A program made the position numbers and the translations under genes. Shown one piece after another: positions 11,983-23,111 of a DNA stretch of 64,000 bases; position 1 is the first letter of the stretch, and each line of letters begins with the position of its first letter. A model generated the notes under the pieces. It made no database searches. It was not told the origin of the DNA and saw only the letters and a list, made by a program, of their open reading frames with translations. This DNA is from Sarcomyxa edulis (Eukaryota; Basidiomycota; Agaricomycetes; Agaricales; Mycenaceae). The DNA lies in contig QUOL01000007.1 in assembly GCA_009761415.1 (NCBI GenBank), forward strand, positions 558,001-622,000. Reading direction: 5' to 3'.

Positions 11983-14531
11983 ATGTCTACATCTACCAGG
12001 AGCTCTCAAGTACCTCGACGATCTACACGGATCTCTGGGAGAACCACTGTTGTTTCTGAAGTGCATCTGGAAACAGACATGATAGGAGTCGTGGACTCAA
12101 AAGACCTTGGCCAGCCTCGGAAAAAACGTCAGAAGAAACTGGCAGTGACAGTCCACCCTGCTGTTGAGAAGTCTCTGACGTCTCGCAAACCGCGTCGAGG
12201 AAAACTTCGGGACCTTCCGGAGATGCCACTCGATATTCTGTTCGACATTTTTGCACACCTTCTACCTTTGGACGTCCTCCGTCTCTCAAGAACATCAAAA
12301 GCTATTCGGAATGTTCTCATGCGTCGCTCTGCTGTATGTATATGGAGATCCGCTTTCAACAACCGTTCGAGACTTCCATTTCCACCGCCACCTCGTCCCG
12401 AAGATGTTAACGAAGTTCAATGGGCATCACTTCTCTTCGATGCGCACTGCTTTGTTAGTCCTCAACAGTTGTAGCCTATACTCATGTGATACTTATATAT
12501 ATATTCCCTGAAGCTTTGTCTCGATCCTGCTGGAAAAAACGTCTTATGGGTCTTCCGTCTTCGGTGCTGCAAGAGGTGTCTCAATCATGGTCGCGGGTAA
12601 TTCAATTTAGTCTGCCCGTCAAACGAATGGCTCACAACAATGTTTCAAACCTATAGAAAGTTCACGACCCATCCTGATTTGACGATCACCCCGAGCGTTC
12701 CGTACTCTTCTATCATTGACGCACTTCCATCGGCTGATGTGGTGGATGGTCGGTTTTCGTTTTTTTTCCGGATCTTTGGCACTGACACTTCAAACAGATC
12801 ATGATATCAGCCAAGTTTATCGAAAAAGCGATGCAAAGGACCTCATTCGAGAATTGAAACACAGTACTAACCAAGTCGAATTGTTAGAGGAGAAGAAGAG
12901 AGTCGTGCGTGATCTTCGCACAGTACGTATTTCGTCTTCTGAATGAACTATTTGCACATAACACCTCTCTATTCAACAGCACGCGGAATCGTGTCGCGTT
13001 TGGTGCCAGCTACTGAGCATCAAACGGGTCGAAGACGCCCATGATACTCGCGAAAGACGCAAAAAGGCGTATGTTTCCTTCACACTCACGGTGCTATCTA
13101 GGACTAAAGATATTGGTACGCTCCTCCGATATGGACAGGATCATCTCAAGACTGGAAAATTTGGGTTGGAAAGAAGAAATTTCTCTTCTTAGCAGAAATC
13201 GTGTTTACGGTCATCTTCATCCACTATTGTCTCATCCTTTGGTAAGGCAGCCCAAAGATCTTACGGACAGGAGTGAGTCTATTGAGTTGTCTATGTGACT
13301 TGTCCTCTAGCTCTCTCTCTGACGCGATACCATCAGTATGGGCCAACGTCCGTCCCGTCCTTGTGAAGTTTCTGGAGGATCTGAAGGCCGGTAGACTGGA
13401 AGAGGAGCGCCAAAAATTAGTTCGGGGTCGCGTCTACGCATTGAAAGTTAAGGTAAAGGAATGGCAGCACAAATATCGCCCCATCATCATTCCTCCTATC
13501 GCCGACATCTGTGATCTCATGGAAGGAGTCAAGGAGACCCTCGAGAAGAAGTCCGACACCTACTATTTCAATATATGGGGACCCGTTGAAGAAGCACTTC
13601 CTCGATTTGCAGAGGACTGGCGCAAAGCTAAAGGCCTAGAGCTGTTGGCCCTCTTACCCCGTACCAAAGGCAGAGCAAAACCCGATCTTTCAAGGCTGGA
13701 TCTGGCGATTACTAGCTTCAGGTGCAACTCATGTGGTCGCAGCATCAGATTTCCCCGCATACTTGCTCATGCATGCCTGGTGCGCAAACGAGGCGATTAT
13801 CGAGAAGATGAGCAGTCTATCAAAGCCCGGCGGAGTTCTGATCTTGGGGTCGTTTTCGACGACATAGTATGCCAGATTATGCGATCCGTTCTTCAGCAGT
13901 GTGATCTCAATCCGGACACGACCACAATGACCGATATTGCAGATCGCTGGGTGGAATGCGTCGGATGCTTCAAAAACACCATCAGGAAGGTCATGCCATT
14001 TACCTCCGTGGTACGAACTTCTCATTTTGTTTATTCCACATCGAACTTGCTAATATAACAGGCTCACAAAATAACCAGGTTGAACATTGCCGCCTTGAGC
14101 ATGTGGGGGCGTCCAAAGACCAACAGAGTGGCATCAAGCTGGCCTGCCAGTGGTCATTGTTATGTGACGACGATAAAGCACTGGCGCAACAACAAGTAAC
14201 AGTGGAGTCGTCCTATTGCTCTCGGCAATCGTTCGATGTTCATTGCATCCACTGCGGAAAATTAACGGATACTTCGTGGATCTTGTATCATCTTCGAAAG
14301 TACGCAATTCGTTACTCCTCGTTGTGACCTTCTTGGTAGAACTGACGTTCCTCTCATTGTGTCCGTATATACAGTGAGCACGGCTTCGAGATCACGCCAA
14401 TGCACAAAGCATTAGATTTGAAACCAGAAGACTCGGAGTATTATTACATGCCGATTGACCATGATACACATGAAGAGGCAAGAGAAGCATACATAATCGC
14501 TTCGCCTGTCTCTCAAACAAACTCTGTCTAA
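11983..14531 (+). CDS. F-box protein, tandem paralog of the 8.9 kb gene
   Basis: Same architecture as the upstream neighbour and intact in every exon I could follow. The start MSTSTRSSQVPRRSTRISGR is shared in style with the paralog at 56.9-59.4 kb (MSANPTRRSARISGR), so I used the ATG at 11983 rather than an earlier in-frame one. The F-box reads LPEMPLDILFDIFAHLLPLD, then VLRLSRTSKAIRNVLMRRS and WRSAFN. Downstream exons give NVLWVFRLRCCKRCL, FPRILAHACLV preceded by FRCNSCGRSIR, ECVGCF, and a C-terminal HCIHCGKLTDTSWILYHLRK with a separate final exon ending in VSQTNSV. Expected role: recruiting unknown substrates to an SCF ligase. Only the F-box supports that; the remainder has no function I recognise. 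Confidence 0.8.
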
Positions 14532-14630
14532 GTGACGATGACCATTTACATATGCAAATATAGTTATATCTCCTCCCCAATCCCCTCTCCCCTCTTGGCT
14601 ATCCAGGAATCTGCTACTAGAAGTGAAGGT

Positions 14631-17104
14631 TCAAGATGGGTGCAAGAACGTTTGAAGATACTCCTCATAGTGGTGGAGCACCTCGCGTAGTTGCTTCCTC
14701 GTAATTTCTGCACGAAATAGTATCTCGTCGTCAGACTTTTTCCCGTCGAAATATTGGTTGATCCTAAAGGAGAGTCAGACAGAAATTGCGAACACAGACA
14801 GGCTACTCACTGTTGGAAGCGTCGAGCAATATTGCCATCTTTACCATTTGACATCATCAACAACCACCGTCGCTGTAAAGGTGTAGCCCTGCCAGGATCG
14901 TCGATTATGCTCGGCCAAAGGTTATCCTCTGTATTGTCCCACTCGTCTTCTTCGTCTTCGTCTTCATCTTCGTCATCTTCGTCTTCATCCTCGTCTTCAT
15001 CATTTTCATCTCCTTCATCCTTTCCTTCCTCGTCACTTTGTGGAATGAATAGCTCACTCATATCACTACCATCTGACGGCAATTGCCTGGAATACCTTCG
15101 AGCGCTTTTCGGCGAAAGTGACAACCAGGTAGTACCGGAATTGGATCCAACCATCAACTGTGAAGGTTCTTCGTCAAGGTCGATCTGCTGTCGAAGGCTG
15201 CTCAAACCAAGGGCTCCTCCCCGCCCTCTCAATTTCTTTGCTTTCGCCTGTTGTCGAGCCAATTCCACGGCTTCTTTGATTTTCCGTGGGACGACTATAC
15301 GGATACTCAGATGGAGCGTTATAAGCATATCGCGTTTCAACATCCAAAGAACGACATCGTGGTATAAAGGGATAAGCTCTTTGGAACGAACAACGGAGGC
15401 GTAGAAGTGATTGTCGGTCAGTTTTGATGGAGAAGTGGAAATAGTGGACAGAAGACGGGGTAAAGGCGGAACATACTGGGACGAGAATTGGGCGTCGAAA
15501 TCGGCGGTTAACTTAGACAAACTGAAAAGAACGAATAAATGATGAGGTCATTGTTCGAAGGTCTGCCACGAGAATGATTATGCGCACGGTGTGTCGAACT
15601 TCGACGGTAGACTGAAGACAGTTTTCAGGCCTGGATGGACGAGATCCACCACTTTCGCGCGACGGTGCTGAACTAACCAACGGACGGTTGGAAACACTTG
15701 TGATTCCAAATCCCAGTCGAGAAGAGTGGCCATGTCAGCCAGCCTGTAGAATTACTTTGTAGGAATGTTTCAAACTCAGATAACAAGGCACTGACGATAA
15801 CTGGACAGAAGCCGTCTCCAAAAATTTGATGAGACCCTCTGCAAGGGATTTATCTGCAGGGCTCACATGGGGTCCTCGTAGGTTCACGTACGGATCTAAT
15901 CCATCGGACCCATCTAGAAGGAGGAGGCTTTTCCAAGGAACCAGAGCAGGTAATTTCCATCCGAAGCTCATATCATCTCCCCAGGCTTGTAAGTCGTCGT
16001 TGTCCGGACCAATCATCGCGTCCAGGTCGTTGTCGTCCTCACTGTGAAGAAGCCAGTCCAAGTAAGGAGGAAGTTGCAGCTCCAAAGGCAAGTTCCCTAT
16101 GGTGATGTAAGCCATCGACGACGTTTTGATGGCCTCGTAGAGGCATTTCATGGCTGGCGCGATGGACGACACTTCGAGCGCCTGAGACGAATAATTCGAG
16201 TACGGTTCCCCTATAAAATATTCGTTTATTCAATTTTGGTGAATGTCAACTGATAGCCAGTCTGGGTACCTTTGGCGATGCAGGAGTCCTTCAGTGCACC
16301 GAGTAAATCGCATTCATATTCGACAAAATTTGAAAGTACTTGTTCTTGGAAAAGGACTGCTGTGACAACGAACGATATCTGATTGTAAATGATGTCGAAA
16401 TACTTCGATACGTTCCCAGACGCTGATGAAGAAGGATCCGGAATGTCGAGAACCATAACTAGATGGAAAGTCTGCAGCCAAGATCCTTGCGCAGGAGGTG
16501 GTTTTTCTCCGGGAGAAGCTTCGGGACTGTGCCCGACAATGGACGCAGAGTCGTCTGCCAATGGATGGAGCGAATTTCTGGACTCTCTTCCTCGGGATCC
16601 AGACGTGAGCTTCTCTGGTCGAAAACGCCACCCTCCGTCTTCAGAGCACACGGGGTGCCCCAAGAACGCGAGATCGTCGACCAAAAGTTCGAATTTTTGA
16701 TGACACATGGATCGGTTCGGACATAGCAGCGTAGCTAAAAATTCAGACGAGTATCCCAGAAGTTCATCGTACTCATCTCTGGGGTTGTATGAACCACCCT
16801 TTAGATTGGATGGTGAACTAGAAGGAGACTTGTTATCGTGACGAGCATCGGACCTCCTCCAGCTATAATCGTCCTCTTCGTCAGGATCGCGTGAAAGTTT
16901 CGCGACACCTCTTGAGGGAACATCTGAAAAATGGGCAGCCCTCCAAGGATTATCAAGTTGTGAAGGGAAGGAAGTTTGTTCGGGAAGAGGACGGCTGAGT
17001 CTAGGAGAAGTTATTGGATTTGGTGGCCATCGATAAACGAGAGATGACCCTTTCGCAGAAGCAGAAGATGTCACAAGTAGGATAGCTAATAACGACTCAG
17101 CCAT
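14631..17104 (-). CDS. NPR3: Nitrogen permease regulator 3 (GATOR1/SEACIT subunit)
   Basis: NPR3 works with NPR2 and IML1 as the GATOR1/SEACIT complex, a GTPase-activating complex at the vacuole that inhibits TORC1 when nitrogen is scarce. The start MAESLLAILLVTSSASAKGSSLVYRWPPNP is typical of NPR3, and I chose this ATG over earlier in-frame codons. Further blocks are YNPRDEYDELLGYSSEFLAT, LLVDDLAFLGHPV, SWLQTFHLVMVLD, YFDIIYNQISFVVTAVLFQE, YHDVVLWMLKRDMLITLHLSIR and a C-terminal INQYFDGKKSDDEILFRAEI exon ending at 14631. A long Glu/Asp tract sits around 14940-15010. Six or so short introns. The IML1 gene begins at 63314 in this same window. Confidence 0.92.
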
Positions 17105-17500
17105 GACAGTACTAGGTACTTGGAAATCTCGAGGGAGGTGTGTCCATGTAGGTGTCGACTTGAGAGTTGTAAAGTTGACAGAAGCTTTCGAAGTTCGAAC
17201 ATCTATACTGGCCCGAACGAACAGCAAAACGCGTTTTGGCTATGATTTATGTACAGGAAGCATACACGTACGTCTAATATGCGATGCAATATCCAAGTGC
17301 AGAGAAAGTAAATGATTGATATACAAAAGAGAGAGAAAGAGAAGTAAGAGAAAAGTCTTCCGGGATATTATTGATGCATGTACGAAAGTTTGAGACCAAA
17401 ACCAGAAAGCAAAGCAAAGCGAAAAAAAAAATCGATCCAATATCCATAGGATGCATGGATCTACGTACACACTGACTCAGGTGAATTCACGCCTGAATAT

Positions 17501-20173
17501 TTAGAAGAACCCTGAGCCAGGGAAGAACTGCGATCCATCCCCATCCTCATCCTCATCACTATCTGCATCTTGTGTCTTTGTTGCAGGTTTCTTGTCCAAC
17601 TGTGTGGTGTTAGGTTTCATTCGATGCGGCTGGAGCCGCGAATCATCTTCCAAGTAACTCCCGGGCCGCTCGAAAGGATCGATATCCTCTTGAGGAGGAG
17701 GCGGTGGGGTAGGTTCGAAGCGATGCGGGTGCTGAGGTTGTGGTTGCGAGATACGGGAATGAGGAGGTGGAGAAGGAGAATATGGAAGTGGTTCACGGGC
17801 GCGTTGAGGTTGCGGTTGCTGTTGTTGACGCGGTGCAGGATGCGGGTGCTGTCTGTTGATGTGAGAAGGAGAATCGACAGGTTGCTGCGGTGGTCTGTTC
17901 TCGTACTCGAACTAGAAGGCATTGTGGAGTGAGTATCATTGTGAATGCGAGAGAGTCGAAAGACGACGCACGGCAGCAAATACTTCTTCCCTTCGTCTTG
18001 CCCCTATATCCTTATCTATGCAGTAACATACATATAACGTGTCCGCACTGTATGATGATAAGATTACCAAATGACAAAGTGTGCAAGTGGATGAGTGCTC
18101 ACGTATCCCTGACTAAACCTACACAGAAGAGCCCCACAAGGGCCGTAACACCTCCAGCTAGAAGTGCCGCTCCCAGAGCCTGATTGGGGGCATTAAGAGT
18201 ATGCGCAACGAAGAGATACGTCGTCAAAGCGAAGGGAAACGTTAGTGTCAAGGGAGCAATCGTGAGGAGCGTGAGAGGAGCTGTAAGAAATGAAGGTCAG
18301 TTTGGTTTACAAGAATGTTGAGACGACGCACGTTCAGTCTTAAATTTCCTTTTGTACCGCGCAGCATCCTTCGCCTCAACACTAGCTGTTAGCGCCCTCA
18401 CCCGTCTCGCGCTGGGCATGAACGGATCCCCGGTCAGTCCTGTGTAAACCAAGGCGTATTTACTGAGAGCCGTAGTCACTCCATCCAAGATCCCTACTGC
18501 CATCATGCTTCCAGTAGCTAGTGGACGAAGATATATTGGAAGGTAGAGAGGAAGGCGTCGGAGGGAAAGAGTGACTAGACCAAGAACGCGGATGCCAGTG
18601 AGGATGAGCGCAGAAAGCACAATAGTGCCTAGTGAAGGCGAAGTAGAGCGCGTTAGTGCTGCGTGTATCGTGTGCGTGGATGTTGGTGGTAGTGGGAGTT
18701 CGTCGGGGCTAGAGACAGAAGTTTAGAGAGTTCCCCTTTGAAAAACGGCAAGGATGAATCGACTTACTCCGCAAAATACCAAGACCCGATAACCCCAGCG
18801 CAACTCATCTGCAATATTCCTCTGGCGACGCCCCAACTCCACAGCCAAACGATGACCGTTCCCGCGATAGCCCAGTTGGCCCAACCTTTGACGTGCCATT
18901 CCGGTGTGTTCGCGTCAGGACGAGAGACGTATCCTATTAGGAGAAGGCGGAATATCAGGGTTAGGAAAGGTATCGAGAGGACGAGCGCGGCAAGGAGAAT
19001 AGTGGGAGAGAGGGCGAGGAGGAATGGGTTCGCTAGTAAGAGTTTCGTCGTAAGAGTTAACGTAGAGGATGTAGTATGAATCTCGCGAGGGAGATTTGTT
19101 AGTCTCCTGGCTGTCAGGAGAGACAGGACAAGAGGGACGATAGAGAAGAGACGTAAACTGGGTGAACACGGGTAAATCAGCGAAGTTCTTTGCGACGAGT
19201 GTTATGAAGGTACTCACCCGACCGTTTCTCCCCATGTTGGTTCCAGATCTGCGTCCCACATGAAACTGCCGACGAAAGCCCATATAGCGGAGATAAACAA
19301 GGTGGCTGGTATGAAGACCGATGTGGCAATCATGACGGGTTTAACGAATATCTGCAACAGAAAGATGTGTGCGTATGCGACGAATGCGCTCACGAAGGTG
19401 AGGATAGTAAGCATCGGGACGGTATGTAATAGGGTGGTATACGGAAGAGTGACCCGGGAAGGCTTTGAAGGCTTGTGAGTGATGAAGAGGGTAAGAATGG
19501 AGAAGAATAGACAGATGGTGACGCCAGACAGCCATATCGCTGTCCAAACGGAGTCGTTGTATTTCCGGCGACCTCTTGGAGTATGTCGTGGGTCGGGGAG
19601 AGAGAATACGTCTAATGGGCGTGTGTGGCCATCTCGTGGAAGGAGAGACTCCGTGAGAGACAGAGATATAGGTGCACGGCTTGTGGGTGGAGGAGGAGGT
19701 TGACGTCTATCTGAGAAGATATCAGGAGGGGGGCTTGAGTCGGATGAGGAGCGGGATGGAGACGGGGATCGCATAGGAGAGGTTTGATGGGCTAACCATC
19801 CCTTTGGCGATCCACCAGCTGATGAAGGAGGTCCTTCAGATGCAATCAGCGGAATATCCTCGACCTGCCGTTGGGGATGTCTCGACGCTATGGCAGCATC
19901 TTCATCGAGCCGCAGATATGGATCATCGTCGCCTGGGTCGGTACCGTCGTCTACATCGCCTGCATAAGTTCTCCTAGATACTCTACTGGCATCACTCGCC
20001 CTAAGATGTGGGTCATCAACATCGTCGAGGTCGCTGTCCGAGATGTGGCCCGCTCGAGATCCGTCGTCTGTGGTGAATGAGAAGAACATGGGCTGCGAAG
20101 ACGACTGGCTCGAGTGGGCATTCTGCTGTTTATTCAGAAACTGAGATGCATATGCTGCGAACGACGTTGCCAT
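17501..20173 (-). CDS. PNS1: Choline-transporter-like membrane protein PNS1
   Basis: Multi-pass membrane protein of the CTL/SLC44 family. A soluble N-terminus of about 200 residues with SQSSSQ, DDPHLR and Pro-rich segments precedes KYNDSVWTAIWLSGVTICLF, the start of the membrane region. Strong hydrophobic helices follow, including LLHTVPMLTILTFVSAFVAY, PATLFISAIWAFVGSFMWDA, GWANWAIAGTVIVWLWSWG, GVARGILQMSCAGVIGSWYF and the family hallmark DTLYVCYCIDKDIG near the end. The C-terminal tail is rich in Pro, Gln and His and ends QFFPGSGFF. Family knowledge: yeast Pns1 is a plasma-membrane CTL protein whose substrate is uncertain. A hAT-like element lies 95 bp upstream of the ATG and may have displaced its promoter. 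Confidence 0.9.
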
Positions 20174-20268
20174 CTACGGTGGGTATTCGCTGCTCGCTGT
20201 TGAGCACAGTGAGCAAGCAAGTTTGGGGCCAGTGCAAGGGCCAGGAGTGAACAACTGCCGCACAGTCC

Positions 20269-20276
20269 TCTTTGGG
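20269..20276. repeat. Left target-site duplication of the hAT-like element
   Basis: TCTTTGGG, identical to the right copy at 21067-21074, directly abutting the terminal inverted repeat. Confidence 0.85.
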
Positions 20277-21066
20277 TAGTGTGGCGTAAAATAGGTCCGT
20301 GAGAATTGCACTTGCAAATTAGCCCTGCAAATTAGCAGCTAATTAGCTCAGGTACTGGGGAGGCGGGAATTTTGGCTGCAAATTTGCGTGGATTAGCCCG
20401 AGATCTCGACCTTAGTCCGGCCATGTGGATTTTTTTTCTTCCGGAATCCGCCTCCTTGTTATCCGACTCAACATCTCTCGTACTTATCTTTCTACTCTGT
20501 ACATATACGTCGTTATGTCCTCTCTACGCTGAAATGTCGACTGTTTCCGAAAAAATACAGTTGCTGAACCTTTATCTCGCTAATCTTCCCGATGGTCTCA
20601 AGTGGCTCGATGATGGCCTTCCAGACCTGTCAGGAGCTACGTTCCACCGGTTTGACCTCGAAACAGAGTTCGACATCCAGCGTTATCTCAACATTCTGTC
20701 GGATTATGGATAGCATTTCAGATAAGTCTACAACTGCCGGCGAGAACTCCGGAGGTAGGGCTGAGGCTGGACCCTGGTAAAGCTGCTGTACCGAAATCTG
20801 CACCGGTTCATGCAGAGACTATGGTACCCAGTGCAGATGAATGGGGCGCTGGGGGAGCCGCAGTGTAATTTATTTCGAGTAGATGTACCAGTAGTGGTGT
20901 CTAATTTGCCGGTTGAATAGCCCTATTTCGCTATTTTGCTGGGCTAATTTGCGCAAATTAGTCTGGAGCAAATTAGCTGAAAATTAGACCCGCAAATCAG
21001 GACCTGTTGAGTCCTTGGCTAATTAGCCGGGGAAGTAGCCTGAAAAACCTATTTCACGCCATACTA
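20277..21066. mobile_element. Non-autonomous hAT-like transposon, 790 bp
   Basis: The ends are inverted repeats. The left end reads TAGTGTGGCGTAAAATAGG; the right end, reversed, reads TAGTATGGCGTGAAATAGG, so 17 of 19 positions match. The element is flanked by a perfect 8 bp direct repeat TCTTTGGG (20269-20276 and 21067-21074). An 8 bp duplication and a TAG-type terminus are hallmarks of the hAT superfamily. Inside both ends are subterminal copies of GCAAATTAGC in either orientation (20314-20323, 20327-20336, 20943-20952, 20968-20977, with variants nearby), typical of hAT transposase binding clusters. No transposase domain is present. The only internal ORF of note is 20372-20713, which I do not recognise. 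It lies 95 bp upstream of the PNS1 start codon. Confidence 0.85.
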
Positions 21067-21074
21067 TCTTTGGG
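21067..21074. repeat. Right target-site duplication of the hAT-like element
   Basis: TCTTTGGG, identical to the left copy at 20269-20276. The perfect match suggests a fairly recent insertion. Confidence 0.85.
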
Positions 21075-23111
21075 ACGCGTAACCACTTACCCTGACTCGC
21101 ATCTGCTCACATCTGCTTTCGTACGTATCTCCTCGAGAAAAATAGGTAAAAAAGGTAAATATTCTGTTGGTCCAGTCGTACCAGTATCTGACTTTCCAGC
21201 AGATTCACTTGAGGAGATGGACCTCTGAGGTGGAGACTCGATACATCCCTTATCAAGCCACTGTCAATCTGGACATGTAAATCTCAGCACGGTGTAGTTC
21301 TGTACCAATGTCTTTCTTGGGCTGCAGCACTACAGCGCTACAGCTGGGGAAGAATGTAAATTCTCACTGGACCAAGTGACTACTATCGGATCAGAAAGCT
21401 CTTGAGCACGGCATTCACTGAAGGCACGATCGTAAAATAGATGCACGATAAGCATACTATCTTCCCTCTTCTCCTTAAGCTTGTGAATCGTCAACATGCT
21501 AATTGCCATGCCCCAAACTCATGGGCAATGGAAACAGCGAAATGAAGCAACGAATTTTGGATTTCGTACCCAATTCGTACCCGTAATCCCCATTTCCGGT
21601 CCCGACTAGGATTTAGGCGCTACCAGTTCAGGTGCATGATAAACGTCGAAATGAACTCTTTCTTCTCCGTTTGTTGACCAGAGCATACGATGAAGGGTCG
21701 ATCAGGTTCATGATCATAACATCGTCGACTACACTCGACTACAATCCCGAAGTATGATCGAGGCGCGAAATTATTTTTGTTCCTAAGTACGCTTCTTGAT
21801 GTGGCGTCCACTCGTCTAAATCTTGCGCATTGATTTCGAGGTCAGTTTCTGTCTGAATCACCGTTCCTTGACCATCATTTACTTATACGTTTATATGCAA
21901 GTTAAGAATTACCGGTGTATTGTGCGTCTCACGATCCTAAGCCGCGTAGTCAATTCTTATTCGTGTAGACTAGGCCTCAGGCTCTTCCTGGGTCCATGCC
22001 ACAAGTAAAATGAATGGTTAACGAACTGTGTTGAAATTCTTTTTCCACTCCCACTGCTCCCACTGCCGTCGACAGCTAATCTGACACCAAAGGATTTGGA
22101 TTGCCCTCCACGCCGCCACCGCCACCACCTTCGCCGTGAGTCACCAACATGTTCGACTTTGCTTTCCTTACAGGTTTCCATCTGACCAATCTCAGGTAAC
22201 CGTTCTTCAAGTTGGCTTGCTAGATTCCATTCCATTTTCGGGTCCGAGGGAGAGAGGGGTATCGATATGGGCGCTGTTTCGGGTACGCACAGTTGCTACC
22301 CGTACTATTTGTTTCCATGATTGTTCGTCGATTCAATAATTGTTCAGTAGATGTTTGCGGCCTGCATGCCGCGTTTCACGCTTGGCGATAAACTCACAGC
22401 TCACTCATCAGTCATGAAGGTGCGGACTAGGTCGTATATTCTTCGAGGGTCCATGCCAATGTCAGTACAATGTGATTTTTCATCTATTTGACTGTCAATT
22501 TAACACTGATTTCAGTTCTGAGACGCCGAGGACGCCTGGGCTGACTAGGCTTCACCACTTCCTTCGGAAATGATAATCATGATCCTCCAGAACGATACCA
22601 CGATCTTACTCCTCGTGACGTATCCATCGTATAAGGTACCGTCGACCACGAACTTTTCATCTATCAGTTTTCTACTGCGGCCGAAAATTCGTAGAAATTC
22701 TGCACCGACCACAGAAATTCAGAATCACAACATCCCTCTAGTAATTCGGATCTCAATACTTCGCGCGGTCAGAACAGCATTTCAGCTGGTTACCATTGAC
22801 TACCTGGTACTCCAACGATTATCGACTCCTCAGGCCTTCTAGCGAAACATAAAGCTGCAGTCCGACTTCTGTCTTCGGAAATATGGACTCAGGTGATAAC
22901 ATCTTGATACCCTCCGCAGACCGCACCGCAAAACACAGCCAGAAAACTGGCGAAACAGGTATCGTCCATGCATTCTCACGCTTCTACACTACGACCGACG
23001 TCTATTTCTTCTTCTTCTAGTTACCGAATCGTTCATTTAGAGTATATATATACTGCTCCAATTCGTGGCTGCCACCTGCACGCACTCAGTCACCTCGCGC
23101 ACCCCCGTACC
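21075..23111. other. Long intergenic stretch with unresolved coding-like fragments
   Basis: No family is recognisable across these 2 kb. Between about 22010 and 22850 there are several pyrimidine-rich acceptor-like and GT donor-like signals and one open stretch (about 22566-22630) reading NDNHDPPERYHDLTPRDVSIV before a stop. This could be the remains of a small multi-exon gene. A TATA-like AGTATATATATACT at 23041 probably serves the gene starting at 23112. Confidence 0.3.
23041..23053 (+). promoter_or_regulatory. TATA-like element of the DUF6534-type gene
   Basis: The AT run agtatatatatac lies about 60-70 bp before the ATG at 23112. The gene at 38706 has a TATA box at a similar distance. Confidence 0.5.

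Noticed and set aside
14754..15404. 216-codon plus-strand ORF with a long poly-Ser run
   Set aside because: Antisense of the Glu/Asp tract in NPR3; no family features.
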